Shown one piece after another: positions 1 through 6,522 of a stretch of 20,005 nucleotides of DNA (within the stretch, counting starts at the first letter, position 1; each line of letters begins with the position of its first letter). The position numbers and the translations under genes were made by a program. The stretch spans positions 1-20,005 of IMG/VR virus record IMGVR_UViG_3300030102_002631; one strand, 5' to 3'. The notes under the pieces were generated by a model, which worked only from the letters and a program-made list of their open reading frames with translations, did no database searches and had not been told where the DNA came from. Source of the DNA: a virus.

Positions 1-1204
1 GATTGGGTGTATATTCATCTACTTGTATCTGTGTGTATGCTCCACTTGTGCCTGGTGTACCATTAGTTGTTACGTTAGTTGTATAAGCTGTCGTTTTGTC
101 TGCTTTTAAATAAAATCTTAATGGGTGTCCATCGTTACTAGCATCTGATTGGTCAAATCTGTAGTAATAAGTTTTACCTGTATCTGCACCATCAAAGTTT
201 AGAACTGCACCCTCAACTCCATCAATCGTGTATGCGTTGCTAGAACCAACACCTGTGTATGGGTGTGCTGATGTTTTGGTAATTACTTTGACCTCAAACG
301 ATATAGGAGAAGATGAGCTTCCCCAATCTGACTTGTAATCTTTACCTCTTGTCCTCTCAACAGTGCCAGCTTGTCCTGATGTATTCTGTGTGCCTGTTGC
401 ATTGACACCAGGAAGGTCAATGTTTGCTGTACCATCAAAAGATACACCACCAATGTTTCGTGCAGTCTGCAAAGCTGTTGCTGTTGCTGCATTACCTGTG
501 GTCGAACCTGATGTACCACTTACATTTCCTGTTACATTGCCTGTAATATTTCCTGAAAACGTGCCTGACAATACATCTGTACTTGAATTGAAAGTTAGAC
601 CTGATGCTGTCTTTGGTCCTAAGTCGCCAGTTGCTGCTGTTGCAAAGAGTGGAAAACAGGTGGTGTCTGACGACTCATCTGCAACCGTAATTGCAGTCGG
701 TACAAAACTCGTTGATGCTTTACCATCAAGTTGTGTTTGTATGTTTGAGGAAACATTGTTTAAATGACCAAATTCTGTATTAGACACAGTTCCATCGTGT
801 ATCTTTGTCGCATCTATTGCAGCACTTGTGTTAACGTCTGCATTGACTATAACCCCTGTACCAATAGCTGATGTGCCTGTAACGTTTCCTGAACCATCAA
901 AACTTGCCGATGTCCAAGTAACGTCACCTGTCATACCAATCGTTCTACCTGTTGCTAAGGCTGTTGCTGTGCTTGCGTTTCCTGTTACAGCTCCTGTTAC
1001 GTTGCCTGTCAAGTTTCCAACAAATCCACCTGTTGCGGTAACTGTTCCTGAAGTAGTAACACTTGTTGCTGTTAAGTCAGGCATATTAGCCGCTATGTTT
1101 GCTAATGTGACTTTTAAGTTAGAACTAGATTGAACAATAGGGAATACTGCACTACTCAATGGTGTCGTCGTTGCGGTAAAATCTGTTATTTTCTTTGTTG
1201 CCAT
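1..1204 (-). CDS. Tail fibre-like protein with cupredoxin-like C-terminal domain (3' end beyond window)
   Basis: I translated 401 residues from ATG at 1204; the frame stays open to the left edge, so the C-terminus is missing. Residues 1-40 resemble the KITDF...PIVQ...K start common in marine phage fibres. Residues 60-115 and 215-265 hold two copies of a Gly/Asn/Thr-rich repeat (GNLTGNVTG...GNASTATAL and GNITGNVTG...GNAATATAL), and residues 140-163 hold SNTEFGHLNN...QTQLDGK, both typical of phage fibre repeats. Residues 300-400 look like the cupredoxin-like domain of marine phage structural proteins (YYYRFDQSD, then GHPLRF with His360, then GTPGTSGAY). It probably binds or decorates the host surface. 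The start directly follows the stop of the 69-aa gene (TAAATG), so translation is probably coupled. Two long plus-strand frames across it are shadows of Val/Pro-rich antisense codons. Fibre assignment is firm; the metal-binding idea needs the missing end. Confidence 0.85.
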   Translation of the reverse strand, partial: MATKKITDFTATTTPLSSAVFPIVQSSSNLKVTLANIAANMPDLTATSVTTSGTVTATGGFVGNLTGNVTGAVTGNASTATALATGRTIGMTGDVTWTSASFDGSGNVTGTSAIGTGVIVNADVNTSAAIDATKIHDGTVSNTEFGHLNNVSSNIQTQLDGKASTSFVPTAITVADESSDTTCFPLFATAATGDLGPKTASGLTFNSSTDVLSGTFSGNITGNVTGNVSGTSGSTTGNAATATALQTARNIGGVSFDGTANIDLPGVNATGTQNTSGQAGTVERTRGKDYKSDWGSSSSPISFEVKVITKTSAHPYTGVGSSNAYTIDGVEGAVLNFDGADTGKTYYYRFDQSDASNDGHPLRFYLKADKTTAYTTNVTTNGTPGTSGAYTQIQVDEYTPN

Positions 1205-1414
1205 TTATTGTACTGTCCAAGTCGTTGTCGTTACTGCTGGTGCATCTTGCCAATTGCCAGGTGCAATATCAGTTTTATCTTCTTGTTGTATTAATTCACC
1301 ATTTTCTGTTTCAATCAAAAATAGATTGTCTTCAGTCTCGATATATCCCTGTGCGGTTTCAGGTACAGTCGTCCAAGAAGTGCTCGTAGTGCTTACAGGT
1401 GTCCATGTGGTCAT
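1205..1414 (-). CDS. Small virion-region protein, 69 aa, unknown function
   Basis: This 69-residue frame lies between the adaptor and tail-fibre genes. Its ATG overlaps the adaptor stop by one base (TAATG), and its own stop is directly followed by the fibre ATG, so it sits in a translationally coupled run. It is Thr/Trp-rich at both ends (TTWTPVSTTSTSWT near the N-terminus, TTTTWTVQ at the C-terminus) with an acidic middle (ETEDNLFLIETENG). The alternating Thr/Ser/Trp pattern suggests beta structure, as in small tail or fibre-attachment proteins. I do not recognise a family. From its position it may link the tail tube to the fibre or be a minor tail component, but nothing in the sequence proves this. 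Confidence 0.7.
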   Translation of the reverse strand: MTTWTPVSTTSTSWTTVPETAQGYIETEDNLFLIETENGELIQQEDKTDIAPGNWQDAPAVTTTTWTVQ

Positions 1415-2040
1415 TAGTAAGCTCCGAAGTCGATTCTAGTCGTCGGTGCTACCCCTGAATGTCTGTCTCTTTCGTTCGTTGTAATCAAATCTTGTTTTGC
1501 TCTGTCATAATATCCAGCCCACACTTGTATGCGTTTGTCATTGTGCAAGTAAGGTTCAGCCTCTACAAGCGAGCCATATAAATATAAATCAGGATGAAAA
1601 GTTAACATATCGTTTGTTGTATTAGAATCTGACAATGCTGTAAAATATTTAAAGTAGAGCATTTCTATTTCATAAATACCATCAGGTATTGGTCTTAATT
1701 GAAAATTGTTACCGATAATCGAGTAGGCTTTTGGTTTGCCTGTTTTGCTGCCTGCTCTGACTCTATCCATTTGCTCAGGCGTTAAATATTCTAACGCTGT
1801 TTTAGGGTCTGTGTTTAGTTGAATATTACGCATTGCTACAAAATTATCAGGCAAAGAATAGTATTCTGTATCTGCAATTGTGTTTGCAGTTACTCTAGTT
1901 TCCATCCTTCTTATTTTAAAATCTCTTCTGTGCCTTGCTTCTGCAAGTTGTATAAACTCAGGTATTCTATCGTCCAAGTCGGACCTGTCGAGCCAATTAG
2001 CGATAGCTGTTTTTAGTTCTGAATATGTTGTAAGTGCCAT
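1414..2040 (-). CDS. Head-tail adaptor protein, SU10-adaptor/gp6-like
   Basis: The 208-residue product begins MALTTYSELKTAIANWLDRSDL and continues with IPEFIQLAEARHRRDFKIRRME, then a YSLPDNFVAMRNIQL segment and an RPIPDGIYEIEMLYF segment. This order (N-terminal helices ending in LAEAR...R, then LP.DF..., then a beta-rich part) is the pattern of the phage adaptor family seen in SU10-like and other podoviruses, which forms the ring below the portal where the tail attaches. The length fits that family. The gene follows the small decoration-type genes and precedes the fibre, as expected for a connector. It starts at ATG 2040, two bases after the 62-aa gene ends. The family call rests on pattern recognition and agrees with the SU10-type capsid protein upstream. 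Confidence 0.8.
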   Translation of the reverse strand: MALTTYSELKTAIANWLDRSDLDDRIPEFIQLAEARHRRDFKIRRMETRVTANTIADTEYYSLPDNFVAMRNIQLNTDPKTALEYLTPEQMDRVRAGSKTGKPKAYSIIGNNFQLRPIPDGIYEIEMLYFKYFTALSDSNTTNDMLTFHPDLYLYGSLVEAEPYLHNDKRIQVWAGYYDRAKQDLITTNERDRHSGVAPTTRIDFGAY

Positions 2041-2041
2041 T

Positions 2042-2230
2042 TTATTTTTTACCTTGATTCATTCTAAGTGCTGTGCTTCTCCTGATAAACTCATTAATAG
2101 CATCCTCATCAGGATTTTTTTTGTCATTAAATTCGAACCTACTAGGTTCGTCATTTTTTTTGTTCCTTTTGCCAAAACCTTTTGCAAATTTTAACGCCAA
2201 ACTCCTTGCTACAAATGCTGGTAATGCCAT
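2042..2230 (-). CDS. Small basic protein, 62 aa, unknown
   Basis: The 62-residue product begins MALPAFVARSLALKFAKGFGKRNKKND: a short amphipathic or hydrophobic N-terminal helix followed by a Lys/Arg/Asp-rich tail. It sits between the 99-aa gene (one-base TAATG-type overlap at 2230) and the adaptor (start at 2040), so it belongs to the late virion operon. The N-terminal segment is not a clear signal peptide, because it contains Arg and Lys throughout. No family is recognised. A minor capsid or internal protein is possible from the position alone. Confidence 0.6.
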   Translation of the reverse strand: MALPAFVARSLALKFAKGFGKRNKKNDEPSRFEFNDKKNPDEDAINEFIRRSTALRMNQGKK

Positions 2231-2529
2231 TATATTCTCCTGTTAGTTGTCTTTAAATATCTATAATCAGGGCTGTTTAATAATTTTTTAACAGCCTCCT
2301 TGTGGTTTGGGTCGAAGATATCAACCCCAAACTTTTTCTTCCATTCGTATACAACAGTAGTCGGAACTCTCGCAGAGAGCCTAAACTCATCGTTTCTATG
2401 ATGGTCTTCTTGTTGCAACTTTTTGTTAGATTCGATTAGGGGTTGTATGTCTTCTATGTGCTCAATAGCCATTTCTTTTGTTGGCTCGTGCCAATGAAAG
2501 ATTTGACTATCGTCGAGTTTACGTTTCAT
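2230..2529 (-). CDS. Conserved-looking phage protein of the head-tail region, 99 aa
   Basis: The 99-residue product contains EDIQPLIESNKKLQQEDHH, a helix of the type ENR.L found in small proteins next to capsid genes in many podoviruses and siphoviruses, then RLSARVPTTVVYEWKKKFGVDIFDPNHKEAVKKLLNSPDYRYLKT. The pattern ARVPTTVVYEW...GVD...LLNSPDYRYLKT resembles a conserved phage hypothetical whose C-terminus typically reads ...LLN.PD.r.lr.. This is from memory and not verified. The start at 2529 overlaps the end of the upstream 95-aa gene by four bases, and the stop overlaps the next ATG. The function is unknown; the position suggests a structural or assembly role. Confidence 0.7.
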   Translation of the reverse strand: MKRKLDDSQIFHWHEPTKEMAIEHIEDIQPLIESNKKLQQEDHHRNDEFRLSARVPTTVVYEWKKKFGVDIFDPNHKEAVKKLLNSPDYRYLKTTNRRI

Positions 2530-2813
2530 TCGCTTAACTCATCTATGTATAGGTTTGCTGTAGAACTAGCTACAATAGCAGCTATTTTCATGCCACCATC
2601 AATTTTAAATATCTCGTCATTGTTTGCTGCAAGATATGTCGAACTAGTAGTAGCAGTCGGATTAGCACCGAACGCAATATGCACACCATCGGTGTCAGCT
2701 ATAACTCTAACATATTCTGTGCTTGCGTTGGTTGCAGCAGTCTGTGCTGAGCTAGTGCTAACAGTTCTTTTTATTGTATTAGTTACTCGCAAACCATAAT
2801 TGGTTGTTGCCAT
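2526..2813 (-). CDS. Beta-rich small virion protein, 95 aa (decoration or tail candidate)
   Basis: The 95-residue product is Ala/Thr/Ser-rich with alternating hydrophobics (STEYVRVIADTDGVHIAFG, then TYLAANNDEIFKIDGG, then MKIAAIVASSTANLYIDEL). This resembles the small beta-sandwich virion proteins often encoded just after the capsid gene, in which a VRV....D..v.iafG.nPtAt...yL.ag..E.f.i..g.kiA.i pattern recurs. That resemblance is recalled, not searched. A good Shine-Dalgarno (AGGAG, seven bases before ATG) decides the start at 2813. The stop overlaps the next gene by four bases. It probably coats the capsid or the tail interface, but its identity as a decoration protein is inferred. Confidence 0.7.
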   Translation of the reverse strand: MATTNYGLRVTNTIKRTVSTSSAQTAATNASTEYVRVIADTDGVHIAFGANPTATTSSTYLAANNDEIFKIDGGMKIAAIVASSTANLYIDELSE

Positions 2814-2815
2814 GT

Positions 2816-3163
2816 TTATCTCCTAATTACAAATGTTACATACAGAATTTTAGCTCCAGTAGAACCACCATCTGTAATCATTTCGATTGTTCCATCTTCT
2901 GCAACTTCATTAGCTGCTGTTGGTACTGCTGTGTCAACATCGCCTGCTGCTGAGCCTGAATGTGCAACTGTAATACCACCACCTGTAACGGCAGTACCAC
3001 CAATTTCAAAAGAAATTGCAGCGTTGCCGCCACTAATTGCTCCTTGTAGTGCAGTAATAATTTTAATAATTTTACCGCCATCAGGTACAGGCACAAATGT
3101 GCTTGACGCTGTAGATATATCAGCAATTTTTGCTGTTATAAAATAATCGTTTAATGTTCTCAT
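2816..3163 (-). CDS. Beta-rich virion protein, 115 aa, probable decoration protein
   Basis: The 115-residue product begins MRTLNDYFITAKIADISTASSTFVP and continues with Gly/Ala/Thr-rich beta strands (GKIIKIITALQGAISGGNAAISFEIGG, then GDVDTAVPTAANEVAEDGTIEMITDGG, then TGAKILYVTFVIRR). It is the first gene after the capsid gene, separated from it by a GC-rich hairpin at 3239-3271. GGAGAAAC just before the ATG supports the start. Two consecutive small beta-rich proteins after the major capsid protein fit head-decoration or head-completion proteins. I recognise the general type from marine phage genomes but cannot name a family. Confidence 0.7.
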   Translation of the reverse strand: MRTLNDYFITAKIADISTASSTFVPVPDGGKIIKIITALQGAISGGNAAISFEIGGTAVTGGGITVAHSGSAAGDVDTAVPTAANEVAEDGTIEMITDGGSTGAKILYVTFVIRR

Positions 3164-3238
3164 TGAGTTTCTCCATGTTAATAACCCTCGTTCCGAAGCG
3201 ATACCTCTTCAAGGTCATTATTAATTTGGTATCAAAGT

Positions 3239-3271
3239 GGAGGCGGAAAAAGTATGAATCAAACCGCCTCC
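3239..3271 (-). terminator. GC-rich hairpin between capsid gene and downstream virion genes
   Basis: A perfect 8-bp inverted repeat (GGAGGCGG at 3239-3246, CCGCCTCC at 3264-3271) encloses a 17-base loop, 27 bases past the capsid stop at 3298. In this AT-rich sequence it stands out. There is no strong U-run after it on the minus strand, so it may be a partial terminator or an mRNA-stabilising hairpin that keeps capsid mRNA in excess over the downstream genes. Confidence 0.6.
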
Positions 3272-3297
3272 TTCTAACTATAGGAATAGTTAATTTG

Positions 3298-4239
3298 TTA
3301 TGAAGTTGTCAAGTCAGCGATAGTAGCTGATGACGCTTCATTTTTAGCAATAAGAGTCCATTCAGCTAAGAGTAGTCTCTTCTCTGCGTCTCCAGTTTTT
3401 GCTAGTTCTATTGTTTGGAAAGGTCTCAAGTAACCTGTTGCAAACATATCGGTTTGTACCAATAGTGCACTTCTGCCTGAGCTCCTTAGAACTCTGTCAG
3501 ACATTACTCTTACTTCTCCAAAGTCAGAAACATAAACGTCTATAGAAGTGATAAGTCTTTTATCCTCTGCCATATCCATTCTTGTGCTGTTACCAGTGAA
3601 GCCTGATATTTTTTGTTTGTTGAACGAGCCAACAATTAACAAATCAGGGTCTCCGCCGTTATCGTAACAGTTTTTAATTTCTGTTTTTAATATTGTTTCA
3701 GTCAACGCTCTTTGCGTTCCGTCTGTAACAGAACCTGAAGAGTTTGAACCGCCTGAACCATAAGTGTTATTTGTAACAGTCCAAGATTCAAAACCACGTG
3801 ATGTACGTGCTGATGCTCCGTTTCCGCTACCTGCACCTGCTGCTGTTTTACCAGTTAGAGCAAGTTCCATATCTCTTTTTAGTTCTTTACCAGCTTTAGC
3901 TATTTGATAAGCTAACTCTGAGTTAACGCCTGCGTGTATTACTTGCTCTTGTGTTCCTGAAACCATAACAGGTTTGTATGAAATCTGCGTGTGGTTGAAA
4001 ACACGAGTAGTAGCCGATAACGCTGCTGATGGTGAATCATCACCCTCTGCTTGTGCGTTTGCCGCTGGTGACGCTAAAGAATCTGTTTGCCATTCATGTT
4101 TAGTGAATGTTGCAGTTCCTGTACCAATACTTGACATAAATGGAGTATCAGTTGGAGTAATGTTATATATAACATTCTGCAAGTCTTCTCTGTTGCCAAC
4201 AGCATCATACGTTTCGAACGTATTGCTTAATTGTGCCAT
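3298..4239 (-). CDS. Major capsid protein, SU10-type (DUF5309-like, HK97 fold)
   Basis: The 313-residue product opens with the motif set of SU10-family capsid proteins: TFETYDAVGNREDLQNVIYN, ITPTDTPFMSSIG, then EWQTDSLASPAANAQAEGDD. It continues with the VMVSGTQEQVIHAG and KAGKELKRDMELAL helix region, PDLLIVGSFNKQKISGF, and a C-terminal DVYVSDFGEVRVMSDR and PFQTIELAKTGDAEKRLLLAEWTL block. These proteins form the icosahedral shell with an HK97 fold. The length (about 310-350) is normal for the family. The gene follows the scaffold directly and precedes a hairpin and two small beta-rich proteins. An AAAGG Shine-Dalgarno lies upstream. No cleaved delta domain is evident, consistent with the separate scaffold gene. 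Confidence 0.92.
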   Translation of the reverse strand: MAQLSNTFETYDAVGNREDLQNVIYNITPTDTPFMSSIGTGTATFTKHEWQTDSLASPAANAQAEGDDSPSAALSATTRVFNHTQISYKPVMVSGTQEQVIHAGVNSELAYQIAKAGKELKRDMELALTGKTAAGAGSGNGASARTSRGFESWTVTNNTYGSGGSNSSGSVTDGTQRALTETILKTEIKNCYDNGGDPDLLIVGSFNKQKISGFTGNSTRMDMAEDKRLITSIDVYVSDFGEVRVMSDRVLRSSGRSALLVQTDMFATGYLRPFQTIELAKTGDAEKRLLLAEWTLIAKNEASSATIADLTTS

Positions 4240-4275
4240 TTTTGATTACCTTTTGTTTAAAGTTTAAGTATTAGA

Positions 4276-5301
4276 CTATTTCATCAAAGATTCGATTAGC
4301 TTTGCAGCATCATCTACTTTCCCTGTTGATTTAGCCCTCCGTTTCAATTGTGCGGTCTTTTCACTCATAACATCTCCTTTAGTAGTGCCTGTTCCAGGCT
4401 TTGTTACTTTAGGAACTACCTTAGTTTTCTTTTTAGAGATTTTTGTCGCTAATAAATTTTCGTAGAGCATAGCTTTATGTAAAACATCTACTGACCTTGC
4501 ATCAATTAAGCTATTTACTTCTTGCTCAGTAAACCCTTTGTCCAAAGCAAAATTTTTAATGTTTTGTTTTAATTTAGGACCTTTGTCAGGGTCATTCCAT
4601 TCAGGAAGTCTTTTACTTAAAACTTCTTGTTGATGTGTCAATGTTTCTTGCCATTGTTTAGCGGTTTCTTGTTGCTGTTTAATTATCACTTTGTTCCGCT
4701 CTTCTTCTACTTTTCTTTTATTTTCTTTCAACTCTCTAAATTCATCACGCTTAGCGTAATATTCTTCAGGGTTATCTGTCTTGAGTCTATCCCAATCGGT
4801 GTTTTGATACTTTTGTATTTGTGCATCTGCCGATTTGGTTACGTGTTCAAGTTGTGAAATATATCGCTGTCTTTCTTGCTGAGTGGCTGCTAACTCTTGG
4901 TCAGCTTTTTGCCTTTGTTCTGCCAATACTTGACTTTTTCTAGTGTAATCAGCTTGTCTACTATATCCATTCTTAAGTTCTTCGAGCGTAACCTCTACAT
5001 CTTTTCCATCAACTTTGATGGTGTATGTGTCAGGTGTCTCTGTTTCTTCAGTTTGGGTATCTTCGACTAAATCCTCAGCAGTCAACTCTCCTGTGTCAGG
5101 CTTGTCTTCTGCTTGTGTTTCAACTGATTCGGCAACTTCTGTTGCCTGTTCAGAAGTTTCTTGTGTAACTTCTGTTTGTTCAAGGTCTTGTTCTGCTTGC
5201 TCCTCAGGAGTGCTCATGAGACCATGAATTGCCTGCTGTGCTGAATTTACATCAGTTACAGGAATTCCGCCATGTGTGGAAGGTTTTTTTGGTATAGCCA
5301 T
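4276..5301 (-). CDS. Capsid scaffolding protein
   Basis: The 341-residue product has a strongly acidic, Thr/Gln/Glu-rich N-terminal third (about residues 35-95, ending near DTYTIKVDGKDVEVTLEELKNGYSRQADYTRKSQ). This is followed by a long charged coiled coil (about 120-240, many Gln/Glu/Lys heptads) and a basic C-terminus (TKPGTGTTKGDVMSEKTAQLKRRAKSTG and DDAAKLIESLMK). The short beta module VKVDGKDVEVTLEELKNGYSRQADYTRKSQ is the element seen at the start of many podovirus scaffold proteins. The basic C-terminal helix is where P22-type scaffolds bind coat protein. It lies directly before the capsid gene, as scaffolds do. AAGGAGG precedes the start, the strongest ribosome binding site in this operon and consistent with high output. 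Confidence 0.85.
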   Translation of the reverse strand: MAIPKKPSTHGGIPVTDVNSAQQAIHGLMSTPEEQAEQDLEQTEVTQETSEQATEVAESVETQAEDKPDTGELTAEDLVEDTQTEETETPDTYTIKVDGKDVEVTLEELKNGYSRQADYTRKSQVLAEQRQKADQELAATQQERQRYISQLEHVTKSADAQIQKYQNTDWDRLKTDNPEEYYAKRDEFRELKENKRKVEEERNKVIIKQQQETAKQWQETLTHQQEVLSKRLPEWNDPDKGPKLKQNIKNFALDKGFTEQEVNSLIDARSVDVLHKAMLYENLLATKISKKKTKVVPKVTKPGTGTTKGDVMSEKTAQLKRRAKSTGKVDDAAKLIESLMK

Positions 5302-5561
5302 TATTTAACCTCCTTCTTACGTTCTTCTTCTAACAATTTACCATTTTCGATAGTGTTGATAAGAACTTGTTTAAATTTTAAAGCTGCTATTTGTTGATGA
5401 TAAAGTGCTTCTCTCTCTTCTTGCTCAGTAGCTTTAGTTGAAATCCATTGTTGATATCCTTCATTAAGAATTTTATTGAAAGCTCCAACAACTAACGGAT
5501 TTTCTAATATTACTTGAGCATTTTGTCCGTCTCTTATTTGTTCTTCTTTCTCATTTGTCAT
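5301..5561 (-). CDS. Conserved small phage protein upstream of scaffold, 86 aa
   Basis: The 86-residue, largely helical and charged product contains AQVILENPLVVGAFNKILNEGYQQWISTKATEQEEREALYHQQIAALKF and ends in a helix IENGKLLEEERKKEVK. This matches my memory of a common hypothetical beside head genes with the pattern A...L.dpl...af..le..y...W......d...Re.l......l......l...i..Gk. The function is not known to me. The stop overlaps the scaffold ATG (TAATG) and the start lies within the 3' end of the HTH gene, so it is translationally coupled on both sides. An assembly-chaperone role is possible from position only. Confidence 0.7.
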   Translation of the reverse strand: MTNEKEEQIRDGQNAQVILENPLVVGAFNKILNEGYQQWISTKATEQEEREALYHQQIAALKFKQVLINTIENGKLLEEERKKEVK

Positions 5562-5760
5562 TTTCTTCTCCTATCTGTTTGATTCTATCCACTAAATCTG
5601 TGGTTATAGTTCTTCTCCCAGTAAGGTATCCCTTAATTTTATTGACAGGTATGCCTGTTTTAAGGAATAACTCATTGATTGAAAGTCTGTATTTGAGCAT
5701 CATTTTTTGTAAATCTTGATGCGTAAAATTCGATTTGTCGTATAACTTAATCAAATCCAA
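5551..5760 (-). CDS. Small Cro/CI-type HTH DNA-binding protein inside the head operon, 69 aa
   Basis: The 69-residue product carries a helix-turn-helix of the XRE/Cro type: HQDLQKMMLKYRLSINELFLKTGIPVNKIKGYLTGRRTITTDLVDRIKQI. The turn and recognition helix (INELFLKTGIPVNKIKGYLTG) have the LA...G.s...I....G spacing of that family. The first possible start is TTG at 5760, immediately after an in-frame TGA that ends the upstream 48-aa gene; a weak AGGT precedes it. ATG codons near 5702 would cut into the first helix, so the TTG start is favoured. A regulator placed between virion genes is unusual. It could repress an early promoter late in infection. Its target is not visible. Confidence 0.7.
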   Translation of the reverse strand: MDLIKLYDKSNFTHQDLQKMMLKYRLSINELFLKTGIPVNKIKGYLTGRRTITTDLVDRIKQIGEENDK

Positions 5761-5907
5761 TCATTTACCTACTTTTTTCATAGCCAGTTTATGTGCTTCT
5801 GTAAAAGTTTTACCTGCTTTCATTTTTTTACGCATGAAAGCCATGTGTTTTGCAGTATGATGTTTTTTATGCTTTTTGAGTGTGTCCTCTTGTCTCTTAG
5901 TTAGCAT
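5761..5907 (-). CDS. Short basic His/Lys-rich protein, 48 aa, conserved in marine phages
   Basis: The frame starts at ATG 5907 and ends with TGA at 5761. The product opens MLTKRQEDTLKKHKKHHTAKHM and continues AFMRKKMKAGKTFTEAHKLAMKKVGK. The architecture (MLT..Q...LK.H..HHT.KHM..MR..M..G.tFt.AHk.AMKkvGk) is one I recognise as a recurring tiny protein in marine and cyanophage head operons; this is recall, not a search. It is highly basic and helical. Its ATG overlaps the stop of the 35-aa gene (TAATG), and its stop abuts the HTH start. A DNA-compacting or assembly role fits the charge but is unproven. Confidence 0.75.
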   Translation of the reverse strand: MLTKRQEDTLKKHKKHHTAKHMAFMRKKMKAGKTFTEAHKLAMKKVGK

Positions 5908-6014
5908 TAATATGTCATCCTTGCGGTTTTCATTTTGTTTTTCTTTTTAGTTGTTTTCTTTTTTTTCTTAGGTCGACCTTTTTTAGAACCATAAGTACCT
6001 TTTCCCATTGGCAT
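5907..6014 (-). CDS. 35-aa Lys-rich protein with AT-hook-like motif
   Basis: Translation from ATG 6014 gives 35 residues beginning MPMGKGTYGSKKGRPKKKKK and ending KMKTARMTY. A strong AGGAGG lies six bases before the ATG, which is good evidence that so short a frame is expressed. The GRP core flanked by lysines resembles an AT-hook that binds the minor groove of AT-rich DNA. The GKGTYGS..GRP signature recurs in marine phage head operons, from memory. The stop overlaps the start of the 48-aa gene (TAATG). It may be packaged with DNA or assist capsid filling; the function is unknown. Confidence 0.75.
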   Translation of the reverse strand: MPMGKGTYGSKKGRPKKKKKTTKKKNKMKTARMTY

Positions 6015-6024
6015 AATGCACCTC

Positions 6025-6522
6025 CTAATATTTTTTGGTTATTTTATCTCTATTCTTTTTTGTTTTGTCATTTATTTTTTTTCTTTCTCTTACAATTTTG
6101 TTGTAAGCAGCTGTTTCTTTTTTTAGATTAGTTCTTGGTAATCCTTTCATCGAGCCTTCGTAATTTAAATCACTACGTAGGTTTCTACCTAACTTTACGA
6201 TTTGTCTGCCTGCTGGTGGTCCGCCTTTGACAATATTATCAAACCCTTTGTCTAATTCTTTAATTGCATCTCTCATGTCTTTTTTGACCTGTGTTTGTGT
6301 CAATCCTTGTTTGTACCCTTGTGATGCTTTGGGGTTGGTCAATGTACGATTTGCAAATGTTTTAAATTGTTCTATAAAAGCTCTCTTTTGAGAAACTGGT
6401 AGTTCTGCAAGTTCTCCAGCTTTCATTCGCCTTATCAATTCTTTAGCCATTTGCAAGTATCTTGCGTGCCCTTTACGTGTAACAACGCCTGCTAATAATT
6501 TAAATACGACTGGAGCGACCAT
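6025..6522 (-). CDS. Basic 165-aa virion-region protein, unknown
   Basis: The 165-residue, strongly basic product has a short hydrophobic N-terminus (MVAPVVFKLLAGVVTRKG), helical charged middle sections (ELIRRMKAGELAELPVSQKRAFIEQFKTFANRTL; DMRDAIKELDKGFDNIVKGGPPAGRQIVKLGRNL), and a Lys/Arg-rich C-terminus (YNKIVRERKKINDKTKKNRDKITKKY). It starts overlapping the portal stop (TGATG), so it is coupled to portal translation. The 'GGPPAGRQIVKLGRNLR' segment suggests a proline-kinked DNA- or nucleic-acid-binding linker. Possible roles are an internal virion or ejection protein, or a packaging accessory. I do not recognise a family. Confidence 0.65.
   Translation of the reverse strand: MVAPVVFKLLAGVVTRKGHARYLQMAKELIRRMKAGELAELPVSQKRAFIEQFKTFANRTLTNPKASQGYKQGLTQTQVKKDMRDAIKELDKGFDNIVKGGPPAGRQIVKLGRNLRSDLNYEGSMKGLPRTNLKKETAAYNKIVRERKKINDKTKKNRDKITKKY

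Noticed and set aside
363-1133. Two long plus-strand frames (134 and 101 aa) over the tail fibre
   Set aside because: They are antisense shadows: Val/Pro-rich products of reverse Thr/Gly codons, with no ribosome binding site.
3797-3806. CACGTG in the capsid gene as a further parS
   Set aside because: Only the 6-bp core is present; flanking half-sites do not match and it is coding.
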